A DNA stretch of 64,000 bases from Oscillospiraceae bacterium (GCA_015068425.1 SVKK01000006.1:20706-84705), one strand, 5' to 3'. Shown: positions 45,832 to 53,515, counted from the first letter of the stretch. Numbers and translations: made by a program. The notes: generated by a model not told the origin, from the sequence alone.

Positions 45832-46494
45832 TCACCTCGCCAGAAGATTGATAAGATAGCCCAAAGTTCCCGTAGCCATCATAATGCCGATGACTATAAG
45901 CAGACAGCCGCAAAGGATGTTGATAATGCGGTAATGCCTTTTTATCCAGTTGAAGGCGGATTTGAGGTAATCAATGAGCACCGCGCTTATAATAAAGGGA
46001 ATACCCAGGCCAAGAGAATATACCAAAAGCATCACTACGCCCTCAAGTATGTGCCCCTGCTGAGATGCCATAACAAGGGCAGAGCCCAAAAACGCGCCCA
46101 CGCAGGGAGTCCAGCCCACAGAGAAAATGAGGCCGAACAAAACAGCGGAGAAAAAGCCCAGATCTCCCTCTGCTTTTCTCATGCCGCCCCGGAAAATATT
46201 CAGCTTGAAAAGCCCAATATAGTTGAGGCCGAAGAAGATAACAATAGCGCCGGAAACAATGTTCACAGCGGTCTGATAAGTTCTGAGAAAGCTCCCCACC
46301 GTGCCCGCCAGAGCGCCAAGAGCCATAAATACTATTGTGAAGCCCAAAACGAAGCCCAAAGCGCCGCTAAGAGTCTTTTTCGTGCTGCGCTCTCCTCCCC
46401 CGGCAAAGTAGGAAACATAGATAGGCAGCATTGGCAGCAGACAGGGGGAAATAAAGGTGATAATGCCCTCAAGAAAGGCGATTACATACTGCAC
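45832..46494 (-). CDS. ccdA: CcdA-family thiol:disulfide transporter
   Basis: 220 aa, six membrane helices. Starts at GTG 46494, seven bases after GGAGG; there is no ATG in a better place. The two reactive Cys are in SPCLLPMLPIY (about residue 18) and GWTPCVGAFLGSAL (about 128), the symmetric CcdA pair. It carries electrons from cytoplasmic thioredoxin to the TlpA-like protein that follows. Confidence 0.95.
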   Translation of the reverse strand: MQYVIAFLEGIITFISPCLLPMLPIYVSYFAGGGERSTKKTLSGALGFVLGFTIVFMALGALAGTVGSFLRTYQTAVNIVSGAIVIFFGLNYIGLFKLNIFRGGMRKAEGDLGFFSAVLFGLIFSVGWTPCVGAFLGSALVMASQQGHILEGVVMLLVYSLGLGIPFIISAVLIDYLKSAFNWIKRHYRIINILCGCLLIVIGIMMATGTLGYLINLLAR

Positions 46495-46581
46495 GGGTAT
46501 TCCTCCTTCCCTTAGTAATTATTGCAGTTATATTATATCCGGGTTTCGGGATAAACTCGGTGATTATGTCACAGGAAAAGA

Positions 46582-46610
46582 AAAACTCCAAGTCTTTGAC
46601 TTGGAGTTTT
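46582..46610 (-). terminator. Terminator of tRNA-Ser
   Basis: Perfect 13-base arms AAAACTCCAAGTC and complement with a 3-base loop, followed on the minus strand by TTTTTCTTTT. It begins right at the tRNA 3' CCA. Confidence 0.9.
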
Positions 46611-46702
46611 GGCGGAGAAGGAGGGATTCGAACCCTCGAATGGTTTTTGGCCATTACACGATTTCCAATCGTGCGCGCTCGACCGGGCTACGCGACTTCT
46701 CC
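46610..46702 (-). tRNA. tRNA-Ser (anticodon GGA)
   Basis: 93 bases including an encoded 3' CCA. Acceptor stem GGAGAAG/CTTCTCC with discriminator G, D arm with GTAGCCCGGTC, anticodon stem CACGA/TCGTG around TTGGAAA (anticodon GGA), a long variable arm (TGGCCAAAAACCA) typical of class II serine tRNAs, and GGTTCGAATCC in the T arm. Confidence 0.98.
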
Positions 46703-46747
46703 ACGTATTTGCGTCGAACAAAAACATATTTTTTTGTCAGCTTTGCC

Positions 46748-46776
46748 ATTATAATTGAATTTATTATGAATGTCAA
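46748..46776 (-). promoter_or_regulatory. Consensus promoter of tRNA-Ser
   Basis: On the minus strand TTGACA (46771-46776), exactly 17 bases, TATAAT (46748-46753): a perfect match, as expected for a stable RNA gene. Start about 40 bases before the tRNA. Confidence 0.92.
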
Positions 46777-46786
46777 GCAAAAATTA

Positions 46787-46814
46787 TTGAATATATAAAC
46801 AAAAATGGTATAAT
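46787..46814 (+). promoter_or_regulatory. Promoter of the 542-aa membrane protein gene
   Basis: TTGAAT (46787-46792), 16 bases, TATAAT (46809-46814); divergent from the tRNA promoter. Confidence 0.65.
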
Positions 46815-46856
46815 ACACATACGTCCGAAAATTTCGGAAGTTGAAGGAGGAACGCA

Positions 46857-48485
46857 ATGAAATCCAGAACTGCAAAAAGCATTATTATCAACCTGATAAT
46901 AACCCTTGTTATCGGAGCTGTTTACTTCTACTTCAAGCTCCCCGCAATCAATCTTCACAACCAGAGCTTTTATAGCTTTTTCTTCCTGCTGGCGCTTATA
47001 TACTGCGTGCTCAGCGCTGTCAGTGTGGGTCTCCACAAGGTCACCAGCGGCGGCGAGCTTTGGCGCGGTCTGAAGGCGCATTGCATCGTCCCCGTTATAA
47101 TCTGCGCATTTTTTGTTCTCATTCTCATCGGCGGCAGCATCATCGGTCTGCCCATATTCCGCGCCAATTCATATGCAAACCTTCTGGAGCTTTCCGACGG
47201 CGACTTTGTTGAAGACGTTGACGAAATAAGCTATAACCAGATTCCCATGCTGGATGAAGACAGCGCCAAGCGTCTGGGCAACCGCAAGCTGGGCGAGCTC
47301 AGCGAGTATGTAAGCCAGTTCGAGGTGGCCGAGGACTATACCCAGATAAACTATAAAGGCCGCCCCGTCCGTGTAACTCCCCTTGTTTACGGCGATATTA
47401 TCAAGTGGGCAACAAACCGCAGCGAAGGTCTCCCCGCCTATCTTGTCATCGATATGGTAACTCAGAATGTTGAAGTCGTCCGCCTTGACGCGCAGGGCGT
47501 TGGCATCAAGTATACCACCGCCGAGCATTTTGGCCGCAATCTTGCCCGCCACATCCGCTTCCAGTTCCCCACCTTTATGTTCGATGATGCCAACTTTGAA
47601 ATCGACGAGGAAGGCGTTCCCTACTGGGTCAGTCCCCGCATAATCAAGCGCATAGGTCTCTTCTCCGGCACCGATATAAAGGGCGCAGTCCTTACCAATG
47701 CCCTCACCGGCGAGAGCACTTACTATGAGGATGTTCCCGAGTGGGTTGACCGCGTTTACACCGCCGATATCATCATCCAGCAGTATGACTTCCACGGAAA
47801 ATACCAAAGCGGCTGGCTCAACTCCATTTTTGGACAGAAAAACGTCACCCAGACCACCGCGGGCTACAACTATATTGTCAACGGCGACGATGTTTATATG
47901 TATACCGGCATCACCTCCGTTATGAGCGACGAGAGCAACATCGGCTTTATCCTCACAAACCAGCGCACTAAGGAGACTAAGTTCTATCCTGTTGCAGGCG
48001 CCGAGGAATATTCCGCCCGCGCATCTGCCGAAGGTGTTGTTCAGCAGTATGAATATCGCTCCACCTTCCCCCTGCTTCTGAATATTTCCGGTCAGCCCAC
48101 CTATTTCATGGCTCTCAAGGACGATGCCCAGCTGGTCAAGATGTATGCAATGGTCAATGTTCAGCAGTATCAGATTGTTGCCACCGGCACCACCGTTGCC
48201 GAGTGCGAAGCCAATTATATCCGCCTGCTCGGCAACGCAGACCTTGTTGAAGAGCAGCTTCCCACCACCAGCACCGTAAGCGGCCGGGTCGGTGAGCTCC
48301 GCTCCGCGGTTATAGACGGCAACACCCACATTTATATACGCCTTGAAGGCCAGAGTGTTTACTATGTTGTAAGCGTGGCCGATGCGCCCATCGCCGCCAT
48401 ACTGAACCTTGGCGACGCTATAACTCTCTCCGCCGCAGAAGGCGAGGGTGAGCTTATCAGCGCATGGGATGTGAAGATCAAATAA
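46857..48485 (+). CDS. Large membrane-anchored protein of unknown function
   Basis: 542 aa, AAGGAGG before the ATG. Three hydrophobic segments in residues 1-100 (IIINLIITLVIGAVYFYFKL, FYSFFFLLALIYCVLSAVSV, IVPVIICAFFVLILIGGSII), then about 440 residues predicted outside the membrane, with evenly spaced Tyr/Val strands and an internal similarity of unit length not resolved by eye. No catalytic or metal motif is evident. It is monocistronic, with its own promoter and terminator. I do not recognise the family; a clostridial envelope protein is the most I can say. Confidence 0.85.
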   Translation: MKSRTAKSIIINLIITLVIGAVYFYFKLPAINLHNQSFYSFFFLLALIYCVLSAVSVGLHKVTSGGELWRGLKAHCIVPVIICAFFVLILIGGSIIGLPIFRANSYANLLELSDGDFVEDVDEISYNQIPMLDEDSAKRLGNRKLGELSEYVSQFEVAEDYTQINYKGRPVRVTPLVYGDIIKWATNRSEGLPAYLVIDMVTQNVEVVRLDAQGVGIKYTTAEHFGRNLARHIRFQFPTFMFDDANFEIDEEGVPYWVSPRIIKRIGLFSGTDIKGAVLTNALTGESTYYEDVPEWVDRVYTADIIIQQYDFHGKYQSGWLNSIFGQKNVTQTTAGYNYIVNGDDVYMYTGITSVMSDESNIGFILTNQRTKETKFYPVAGAEEYSARASAEGVVQQYEYRSTFPLLLNISGQPTYFMALKDDAQLVKMYAMVNVQQYQIVATGTTVAECEANYIRLLGNADLVEEQLPTTSTVSGRVGELRSAVIDGNTHIYIRLEGQSVYYVVSVADAPIAAILNLGDAITLSAAEGEGELISAWDVKIK

Positions 48486-48534
48486 GACTTTAAGTCAAGG
48501 CCAGTATAACCCGTGGTTGCCGTTTTACAAAAAC

Positions 48535-48570
48535 AAATACTCCCCGATGCAAATGCATCGGGGAGTATTT
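48535..48570. terminator. Terminator, near-copy of the one at 51246
   Basis: Arms AAATACTCCCCGA (48535-48547) and complement (48558-48570) around TGCAAATGCA, T-rich after. Lies between converging genes (542-aa protein and TetR). From the loop onward it matches the terminator at 51246-51285 almost base for base, including the trailing TTTTATTTACTT. Confidence 0.92.
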
Positions 48571-48574
48571 TTAT

Positions 48575-49114
48575 TTACTTCCACCAATAGTGTTTCAGGG
48601 ATTCGGGCATCATTTCATAGAGGGCATCCGCGGCAGCAGAAGGGTCTATTTTATAGCGTTGACAAATCATATTCCGATAAACCGCGCAAATGCCGTTGCA
48701 GAAAACATCAACCTGCAGCTCCTCCACCGGGGTGAAACCCGCTCCCGCCCGGTTAAGCCGTGTTATCTTTAGGGCGGTTTCATAGGAATACTCATATATG
48801 AAATTGCTGAGGGAATTGAAACCTGTGCTTTCCAGAGCTCTCCGGAAAATCTTCAGATGCCGTTGTCCAAAGTCAAAAAGATGGTAACAAAGATCCCGAT
48901 AGTTGCGGCTTCGTTGGGGATCCATATAGTAGTCAAGCGCCATCTTATAGTTTGCATTCATAACTTCATATTTATCCTTGAAGTAACGATAGAACGTGGA
49001 GCGGCTCACCCTCGCCTCCTGCATTATCATTTCAACGGATATTTTGTTGAAATCCACCTTATCTATGAGTCTGTTAAATCCCTCAATTATTGAGTGAAGG
49101 GTGCGTGTTACCAT
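48575..49114 (-). CDS. TetR/AcrR-family regulator
   Basis: 179 aa, AAAAGGAGAGGG before the ATG. N-terminal HTH: VDFNKISVEMIMQEARVSRSTFYRYFKDKYEVMN (about residues 19-52; key part ARVSRSTFYRYFKDKYE). The C-terminal part (about 75-179, helical, with Cys-containing FCNGICAVYRNMICQRY) is of the DhaS/TetR_C_7 kind, with unknown ligand. Divergent from the HypA-like gene. Its own promoter contains a perfect palindrome, so autoregulation is likely. Confidence 0.93.
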   Translation of the reverse strand: MVTRTLHSIIEGFNRLIDKVDFNKISVEMIMQEARVSRSTFYRYFKDKYEVMNANYKMALDYYMDPQRSRNYRDLCYHLFDFGQRHLKIFRRALESTGFNSLSNFIYEYSYETALKITRLNRAGAGFTPVEELQVDVFCNGICAVYRNMICQRYKIDPSAAADALYEMMPESLKHYWWK

Positions 49115-49159
49115 CTATATCCCTCTCCTTTTCGGTGTAGCACAATACAATTTTGCTTA

Positions 49160-49188
49160 ATTGTATCACAATGATACAAAACATGCAA
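49160..49188 (-). promoter_or_regulatory. Promoter of the TetR gene with embedded operator
   Basis: On the minus strand TTGCAT (49183-49188), 17 bases, TACAAT (49160-49165). The perfect palindrome TTGTATC-N5-GATACAA occupies 49161-49179, between and over these boxes; a further half-site is at 49142-49150. For the divergent HypA-like gene, TATAAT sits at 49220-49225 without a good -35, and the palindrome would lie about 55-70 bases upstream of its start. Confidence 0.75.
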
Positions 49189-49260
49189 TTTGTTTCAAGT
49201 CTTTATGGTTGCCGGGTACTATAATAAAATCGTAAAAATACTTGGGAAGGTATCGCAGGA

Positions 49261-49503
49261 ATGCATGAGCTTGGTGTTTTGACCCGCGCCCTCGGAAGAG
49301 TGCAGCGGGCGGCAGAAGAAAACAGAATAGCTTTGGTGAAGTCCGTCACTCTGGAAGTGGGACGCGACAGCAGCTATGTGCCTGCCTATTTTGAAAAGCT
49401 CTTCCCTGCCGCAAGGGAGCTTTTCCCCACAACAAGACTTTCGGAACTAAAAATAGACATAGTAGACGGAAGCGGACTATTCATAAAAGAGATAGCATAC
49501 TGA
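49261..49503 (+). CDS. HypA-like nickel chaperone lacking the zinc domain
   Basis: 80 aa against about 113-118 for normal HypA. The nickel-binding N-terminus MHE (His 2) and the following helix/strand pattern (HELGVLTRALGRVQRAAEEN, VKSVTLEVGRDSSYVPAYFE) are HypA-like. After ELKIDIVDG, where HypA has its CXXC...CXXC zinc loop, the chain goes directly to GLFIKEIAY, which matches the last HypA strand. So the zinc loop appears neatly excised rather than the protein truncated. The start ATG has AGGA upstream. It is followed by a 4Fe-4S protein and hypB, probably one transcript. No hydrogenase or urease genes are in the window. Confidence 0.75.
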   Translation: MHELGVLTRALGRVQRAAEENRIALVKSVTLEVGRDSSYVPAYFEKLFPAARELFPTTRLSELKIDIVDGSGLFIKEIAY

Positions 49504-49516
49504 AAGGCTTAAGGAT

Positions 49517-50575
49517 ATGGAAGAAAAAAGACAGGCAAGTAATATCAGCGAATCGGGAAAGGTTCTCTATCTGGACGAAGAGCGCCTCAAACGCAAGGAA
49601 GTTGGCTTCCCTCCCTATAAAAACAAGCCCAACGGTCTCGGTATATATAACTGGCTCAAGGAGCATGTGATATATATGTCCGATAAACGCTGGCCTTTGG
49701 CGCTGAAGCTCTATAAAATGTTCATACGTTTTTCCGTATGGATGAAAGAAGGCGGGCTGAAGGGCAAAATATATAAAAAAGGCATTATGCTCTATCCCGA
49801 TATGGAAACCCATACCTCCACGGTGGTAATGCCCCTCAATGTGGACCTTGAAGAAGGCGAAGAACAAATCCTCCCCCTGAATCTGGACATCTCCCGTGAA
49901 GGGGAAAAAGTGGTGCTGCCTTTGGACATTATAAAGGAAAGCCTCAAAAATGCCGATTTCATCGGAGGTATGGATTCCTGCCTTTGCCGCGAGGCCAACA
50001 ACTGCAAGGATTATTCCCACAACATAGGCTGTCTCTTCCTCGGCGAAGCAGGCAAGGTCATAGTGAAGCATAATCTGGGCAGAGAGTTCACCTATGAAGA
50101 GGCTATAGAGCGGGTAAACACGGCTGCCAATGCGGGCCTTATGGGTCAGGCCGTCTGGGTGGAGGTTGAACAGCTTCTTTGGGGCATACGCAACGACCAG
50201 ATGGACAAATTCCTCGAAATCTGCTTTTGCTGCCCCTGCTGCTGCATAGCGGTGCGTCTTGCCCGCAACGCCACCGCCGCCGAGCGCCATCGCTTCCACC
50301 CCGCAGGCTGGACAGCTGTGCCCGACCGCAACGCCTGCATAGGCTGCCGCGCCTGCGTTTCAACCCCCGATGGTTGCCCCGTGGAGGCAATAAGCTTCGG
50401 AGAAGACGGCAAAATCGTCATCGACCAGGAAAAATGCGTAGGCTGCGGAATATGCAAGGCTCACTGTAAGCCGGGTGTTATAAAAATAAAGCAGACCATG
50501 CCTATGAGGGCAGACCTGCACGAATATTTCCTGAAGGACTTTAATCTGGATTTGAAAATCTGGGAGGATAAATAA
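49517..50575 (+). CDS. Multi-cluster 4Fe-4S protein between the HypA-like and HypB genes
   Basis: 352 aa, cytoplasmic. Four Cys groups: SCLCREANNC...GC (Cys 155, 157, 163, 172), a dense CFCCPCCC (236-243), and two ferredoxin-type 4Fe-4S sites, CIGCRACVSTPDGC (274-287) and CVGCGICKAHC (307-317). The first two groups plus two ferredoxin sites match an uncharacterised family of anaerobe iron-sulfur proteins that I know only as 4Fe-4S binding proteins. The first 150 residues are free of Cys and rich in basic and aromatic residues. Starts 14 bases after the HypA-like gene, and its stop overlaps the hypB start by one base. A redox or metallation partner of HypA/HypB is inferred from context. Confidence 0.85.
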   Translation: MEEKRQASNISESGKVLYLDEERLKRKEVGFPPYKNKPNGLGIYNWLKEHVIYMSDKRWPLALKLYKMFIRFSVWMKEGGLKGKIYKKGIMLYPDMETHTSTVVMPLNVDLEEGEEQILPLNLDISREGEKVVLPLDIIKESLKNADFIGGMDSCLCREANNCKDYSHNIGCLFLGEAGKVIVKHNLGREFTYEEAIERVNTAANAGLMGQAVWVEVEQLLWGIRNDQMDKFLEICFCCPCCCIAVRLARNATAAERHRFHPAGWTAVPDRNACIGCRACVSTPDGCPVEAISFGEDGKIVIDQEKCVGCGICKAHCKPGVIKIKQTMPMRADLHEYFLKDFNLDLKIWEDK

Positions 50576-51237
50576 TGGAAAATGTGAAAATAATCGCTCT
50601 GCGGGAGAGCGTTTTTGAGGATAATAACGCCGATGCCAAGCTGCTGCGTCAGGAGCTTTCCGATAAAGGCTGTTTTCTCATTAACCTTATGTCCGCCCCC
50701 GGCTCAGGCAAGACAAGCACCCTCCGCGCCCTTTTGCCTTTGCTCAGCAAGGAGCTTTCCGTGGCGGTTATGGAGGCAGACATAGATTCCTCCGTGGATG
50801 CCGAGGCTATTGCCCGATGCGGAGTGAAAGCCATTCAGCTTCATACGGGAGGAATGTGCCATCTGGACGCGGATATGTGCCGTCAGGGTCTCCGCGCGCT
50901 GGCTTATGAGGAATTTGACCTTGTAATTCTCGAAAATGTGGGCAATCTTGTCTGTCCCGCCGAGTTTGATACCGGTGCCCATCTGAATATGACCATTCTC
51001 TCCGTTCCCGAAGGCCACGATAAACCTCTCAAGTATCCCCTTATGTATGAAAGCTGCGGCCTTCTTGTCGTGAACAAGACCGACGTTCTTCCTTACTTCG
51101 ATTTCGACATGGATAAGCTCCGGGAATACGCCCTGATGCGCAACCCAAATATAGAGATTATTCCCATCTCCGCCAAAACCGGCGAGGGTATAGCCTCTCT
51201 TGCCGAGTTGATATTGAAAAAAGTTAAGTCCACCTGA
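50575..51237 (+). CDS. hypB: HypB GTPase, nickel-insertion factor
   Basis: 220 aa. P-loop APGSGKTST (residues 41-49), switch region MEADIDSSVDAEAI (66-79), the G-domain metal site with Cys 95 and His 96 in GGMCHLDADM and Cys 127 in GNLVCPAEFD, and NKTD specificity motif (about 168). So the nickel/zinc site and GTPase are intact. It lacks the N-terminal His-rich nickel store of some HypBs. GGGAGG precedes the ATG, which overlaps the previous stop. It would deliver nickel to an unidentified enzyme; the target is not in the window. Confidence 0.95.
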   Translation: MENVKIIALRESVFEDNNADAKLLRQELSDKGCFLINLMSAPGSGKTSTLRALLPLLSKELSVAVMEADIDSSVDAEAIARCGVKAIQLHTGGMCHLDADMCRQGLRALAYEEFDLVILENVGNLVCPAEFDTGAHLNMTILSVPEGHDKPLKYPLMYESCGLLVVNKTDVLPYFDFDMDKLREYALMRNPNIEIIPISAKTGEGIASLAELILKKVKST

Positions 51238-51245
51238 CCCAGAAC

Positions 51246-51285
51246 AAAAACACTCCCCGACGCAAATGCATCGGGGAGTGTTTTT
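51246..51285. terminator. Terminator after hypB, near-copy of the one at 48535
   Basis: Perfect 15-base arms AAAAACACTCCCCGA (51246-51260) and complement (51271-51285), loop CGCAAATGCA. Converging genes hypB and rsmI. Confidence 0.93.
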
Positions 51286-51287
51286 AT

Positions 51288-52115
51288 TTACTTTTCAAGA
51301 GCCATGGAGTAAAGCTCGTTTTTGGAAAAGCCGGTTTCGCCGGCGGCCTTTTTGCAGGCTTCCTTCAGGCTGAGTCCTTCCCCGCGATAGCGCTCCACAA
51401 GGGCAAGGGCGTCCTCTTCACTAAGCTGCTGAGGCTCTTCATCGGGAGCGCCCTGTACAACCAGCACAAACTCGCCTTTGGGAGGAGTGGCGCTGAAATG
51501 CTCAATGGCGGCACTGAGAGAAAGGCGGAGAACCTCCTCGTGAATTTTGGTCATCTCCCGGCAGAGGGCAATCTGTCTATCGCCGAAATACTCAAGAAAA
51601 TCGCTGAGGGTGCGCATAAGCTTATGGGGAGCTTCATAGAAAATCATGGTGCGTTTTTCACCCACAAGCTGCTCAAGATGCTCCCTGCGGCTTTTATTGG
51701 TGGTGGAGAGAAAGCCCTCGAAGCAAAAGCGCTGGGTGGGCAAGCCGCTCATTGCAAGGGCGGTTACGCAGGCGCTGGGGCCGGGAATGGCGCAGACGGT
51801 GATGCCGTGGAGGGCGCACTGACGGACAATATCCTCGCCGGGGTCGGATATAGCAGGCATGCCCGCATCCGTTACGAGGGCGCAGCTTTCCCCCGCCATA
51901 AGGCGGCTGAGAAGCTTTTCGCCCATCTCCGCCCGGTTATGCTCAAAATAGCAGATAAGAGGTTTTTTAATTTCGAAGCGGTTGAGAAGCTTCAATGTAA
52001 CCCGGGTATCTTCGGCGGCTATGAAGTCTACGCTGCTTAATGTTTCCAGCGCGCGGGAGGATATATCTCCCAGATTTCCTATGGGTGTGCCCACAAGATA
52101 CAAAATTCCTGCCAT
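51288..52115 (-). CDS. rsmI: 16S rRNA (cytidine1402-2'-O)-methyltransferase
   Basis: 275 aa. Tetrapyrrole-methylase fold with YLVGTPIGNLGDISSRALE at the start (about residues 6-24), EDTRVT, and ALVTDAGMPAISDPGED (about 79-95), the SAM-binding signature of RsmI. TAGGAG precedes the ATG, nine bases after the TrmN6-like gene stops. It 2'-O-methylates C1402 in the ribosomal P site. Confidence 0.96.
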   Translation of the reverse strand: MAGILYLVGTPIGNLGDISSRALETLSSVDFIAAEDTRVTLKLLNRFEIKKPLICYFEHNRAEMGEKLLSRLMAGESCALVTDAGMPAISDPGEDIVRQCALHGITVCAIPGPSACVTALAMSGLPTQRFCFEGFLSTTNKSRREHLEQLVGEKRTMIFYEAPHKLMRTLSDFLEYFGDRQIALCREMTKIHEEVLRLSLSAAIEHFSATPPKGEFVLVVQGAPDEEPQQLSEEDALALVERYRGEGLSLKEACKKAAGETGFSKNELYSMALEK

Positions 52116-52124
52116 TGGTATCTC

Positions 52125-52838
52125 CTATCTGTGATAGATCATTTTCGCCTCTTCGCTGTCGCTGCCGTCGGCATTGCAGAGAATGAGGGGTTTTTCAATA
52201 TTCAGTCCGCTTTTGCCGCCACGGCGCGCTTCGATAAGCACAAGGTTGGGCGCGTGTCCTGCCTTGTATTGTACCATACGAAGACGCTTTGGCTCAAGAC
52301 CGTGCTTTGTAAGAGTGCAGAAAATCTCCGAAAGTCTTTCGGGTCTGTGGACAAGAGCAAAGGCTCCGCCCCAGCGGCAGAGGAATTTTGCCGCTTCGCA
52401 AAGCTGGTCGAGGGTAAGGCAGCGCTCGTCCCGGGCTATGGCGCGGCTGTCCGCGGGGGCATTATAGCCGCTGTCCACGGGAAAATAGGGCGGGTTGGAA
52501 ACCACAAGAGCGTAGTCTCCGGCTTTCAGGAAGTCTCTGTATTCTCTAATGTCTCCGTGGATTATCGAGGAAGGCTCAAAGCCGTTTTCTGCCATATTCT
52601 CCCGGCTGAGGGCGGCGGAGTCGGCCTGAATTTCAACGCCCTCCACCTTCACTCCCGGCCTTGCGTGGCTGAGCAAAACGGTGAGAACGCCTGCGCCGCA
52701 GCCAATATCAATGACCTTGTTGGCGCGGATGCCGGAGACGAAGTGAGCCAGCATCACCGAGTCGGTTGAAAGGCGGAAAGAGTCCTCCTGCTGCATAAAG
52801 CGGGGGCCTCCCGGCCAAAGTTCGTCAAAAGCGGGCAT
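52125..52838 (-). CDS. tRNA1(Val) (adenine37-N6)-methyltransferase-like protein (TrmN6/YabB)
   Basis: 237 aa. SAM motif I KVIDIGCGAGVLTVLLSHA (about residues 40-58) and catalytic VVSNPPYF (about 118-125) of N6-adenine methyltransferases. The N-terminal sequence GGPRFMQQEDSFRLSTDSVMLAHFV is typical of the Firmicute YabB/TrmN6 group that is encoded beside rsmI, as here. AAAGGACAAAGC precedes the ATG. The substrate is by family. Confidence 0.9.
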   Translation of the reverse strand: MPAFDELWPGGPRFMQQEDSFRLSTDSVMLAHFVSGIRANKVIDIGCGAGVLTVLLSHARPGVKVEGVEIQADSAALSRENMAENGFEPSSIIHGDIREYRDFLKAGDYALVVSNPPYFPVDSGYNAPADSRAIARDERCLTLDQLCEAAKFLCRWGGAFALVHRPERLSEIFCTLTKHGLEPKRLRMVQYKAGHAPNLVLIEARRGGKSGLNIEKPLILCNADGSDSEEAKMIYHR

Positions 52839-52879
52839 AAGCTTTGTCCTTTCCTGGATGTGTGGGCTTCCCCTGTGAG

Positions 52880-53512
52880 AAACCTTTTAGCGCCGTGCTT
52901 GTAGGGAACGGTCTTGACCGTTCCGCAAAAACAACCTCTCCGTCTGCCCTGCGGGCAGCCACCTCCCCTGTCAGGGGAGGCTTTGGTGGGCCGGCCGGGT
53001 GTCCGGCCCCTACATAGTTTGTTGCGGATACGCCGTAGGGGCGGGCCGATGTGTCCGCCCACAGCGAAAACATTACGAGGTACAACCCCGGTGCTGCCGA
53101 ACAGGCAGCTAGAGGCAGCAGCGTCCCGAGCGGAAAACGAGGGAAACACACTAAGTCTTAGGTTTTGATTATGTGGCACAATGTTTTTCTCATTTCCGCA
53201 GTTTGGGGAGTTTCCAAAGAGGGGTCTTGCATCCCCTCTTTGGTGGACTTTTCTTTCCATATTCTTTTCGGGTGCGTAGGGGACGGCATCCCCGACGTCC
53301 CGTAACTTCCCTCCTCGCAGCATAGCTGCTGCGGTCGATGGCTAAAAACATGCCACCGGCATGTTTTCTTAACGCCCCGACGTCGGAGGAAACAACACTT
53401 CTCCGTCTGCCCTGCGGGCAGCCACCTCCCCTGTCAGGGGAGGCTTTGGCGCCCACGGCCAGTGTCCGGCCCCTACAATGTTGATTTCAGATTTGCCGTA
53501 GGGGATGCAAAG
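52880..53512. repeat. Intergenic repeat mosaic 6
   Basis: About 630 bases without a gene. Starts and ends with GTAGGG modules: the GGAACGGTC palindrome (about 52904-52925), two CCTCCCCTGTCAGGGGAGG stems each preceded by GTCTGCCCTGCGGGCAGCCA, GGCCGGCCGGGTGTCCGGCC, and an inverted full copy of the roughly 310-base composite element (about 53072-53388). Confidence 0.85.
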
Positions 53513-53515
53513 GGA

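Noticed and set aside
49261..49503. HypA pseudogene
   Set aside because: The reading frame ends with a homologue of the last HypA strand and the gene has a start site and coupled neighbours, so a functional short form is more likely.
53190..53456. Open frames inside the repeat mosaics (also 43030-43329, 24426-24786, 16160-16483)
   Set aside because: They follow the repeat modules in several frames, differ between copies, and lack start sites; translation products are only repeats.
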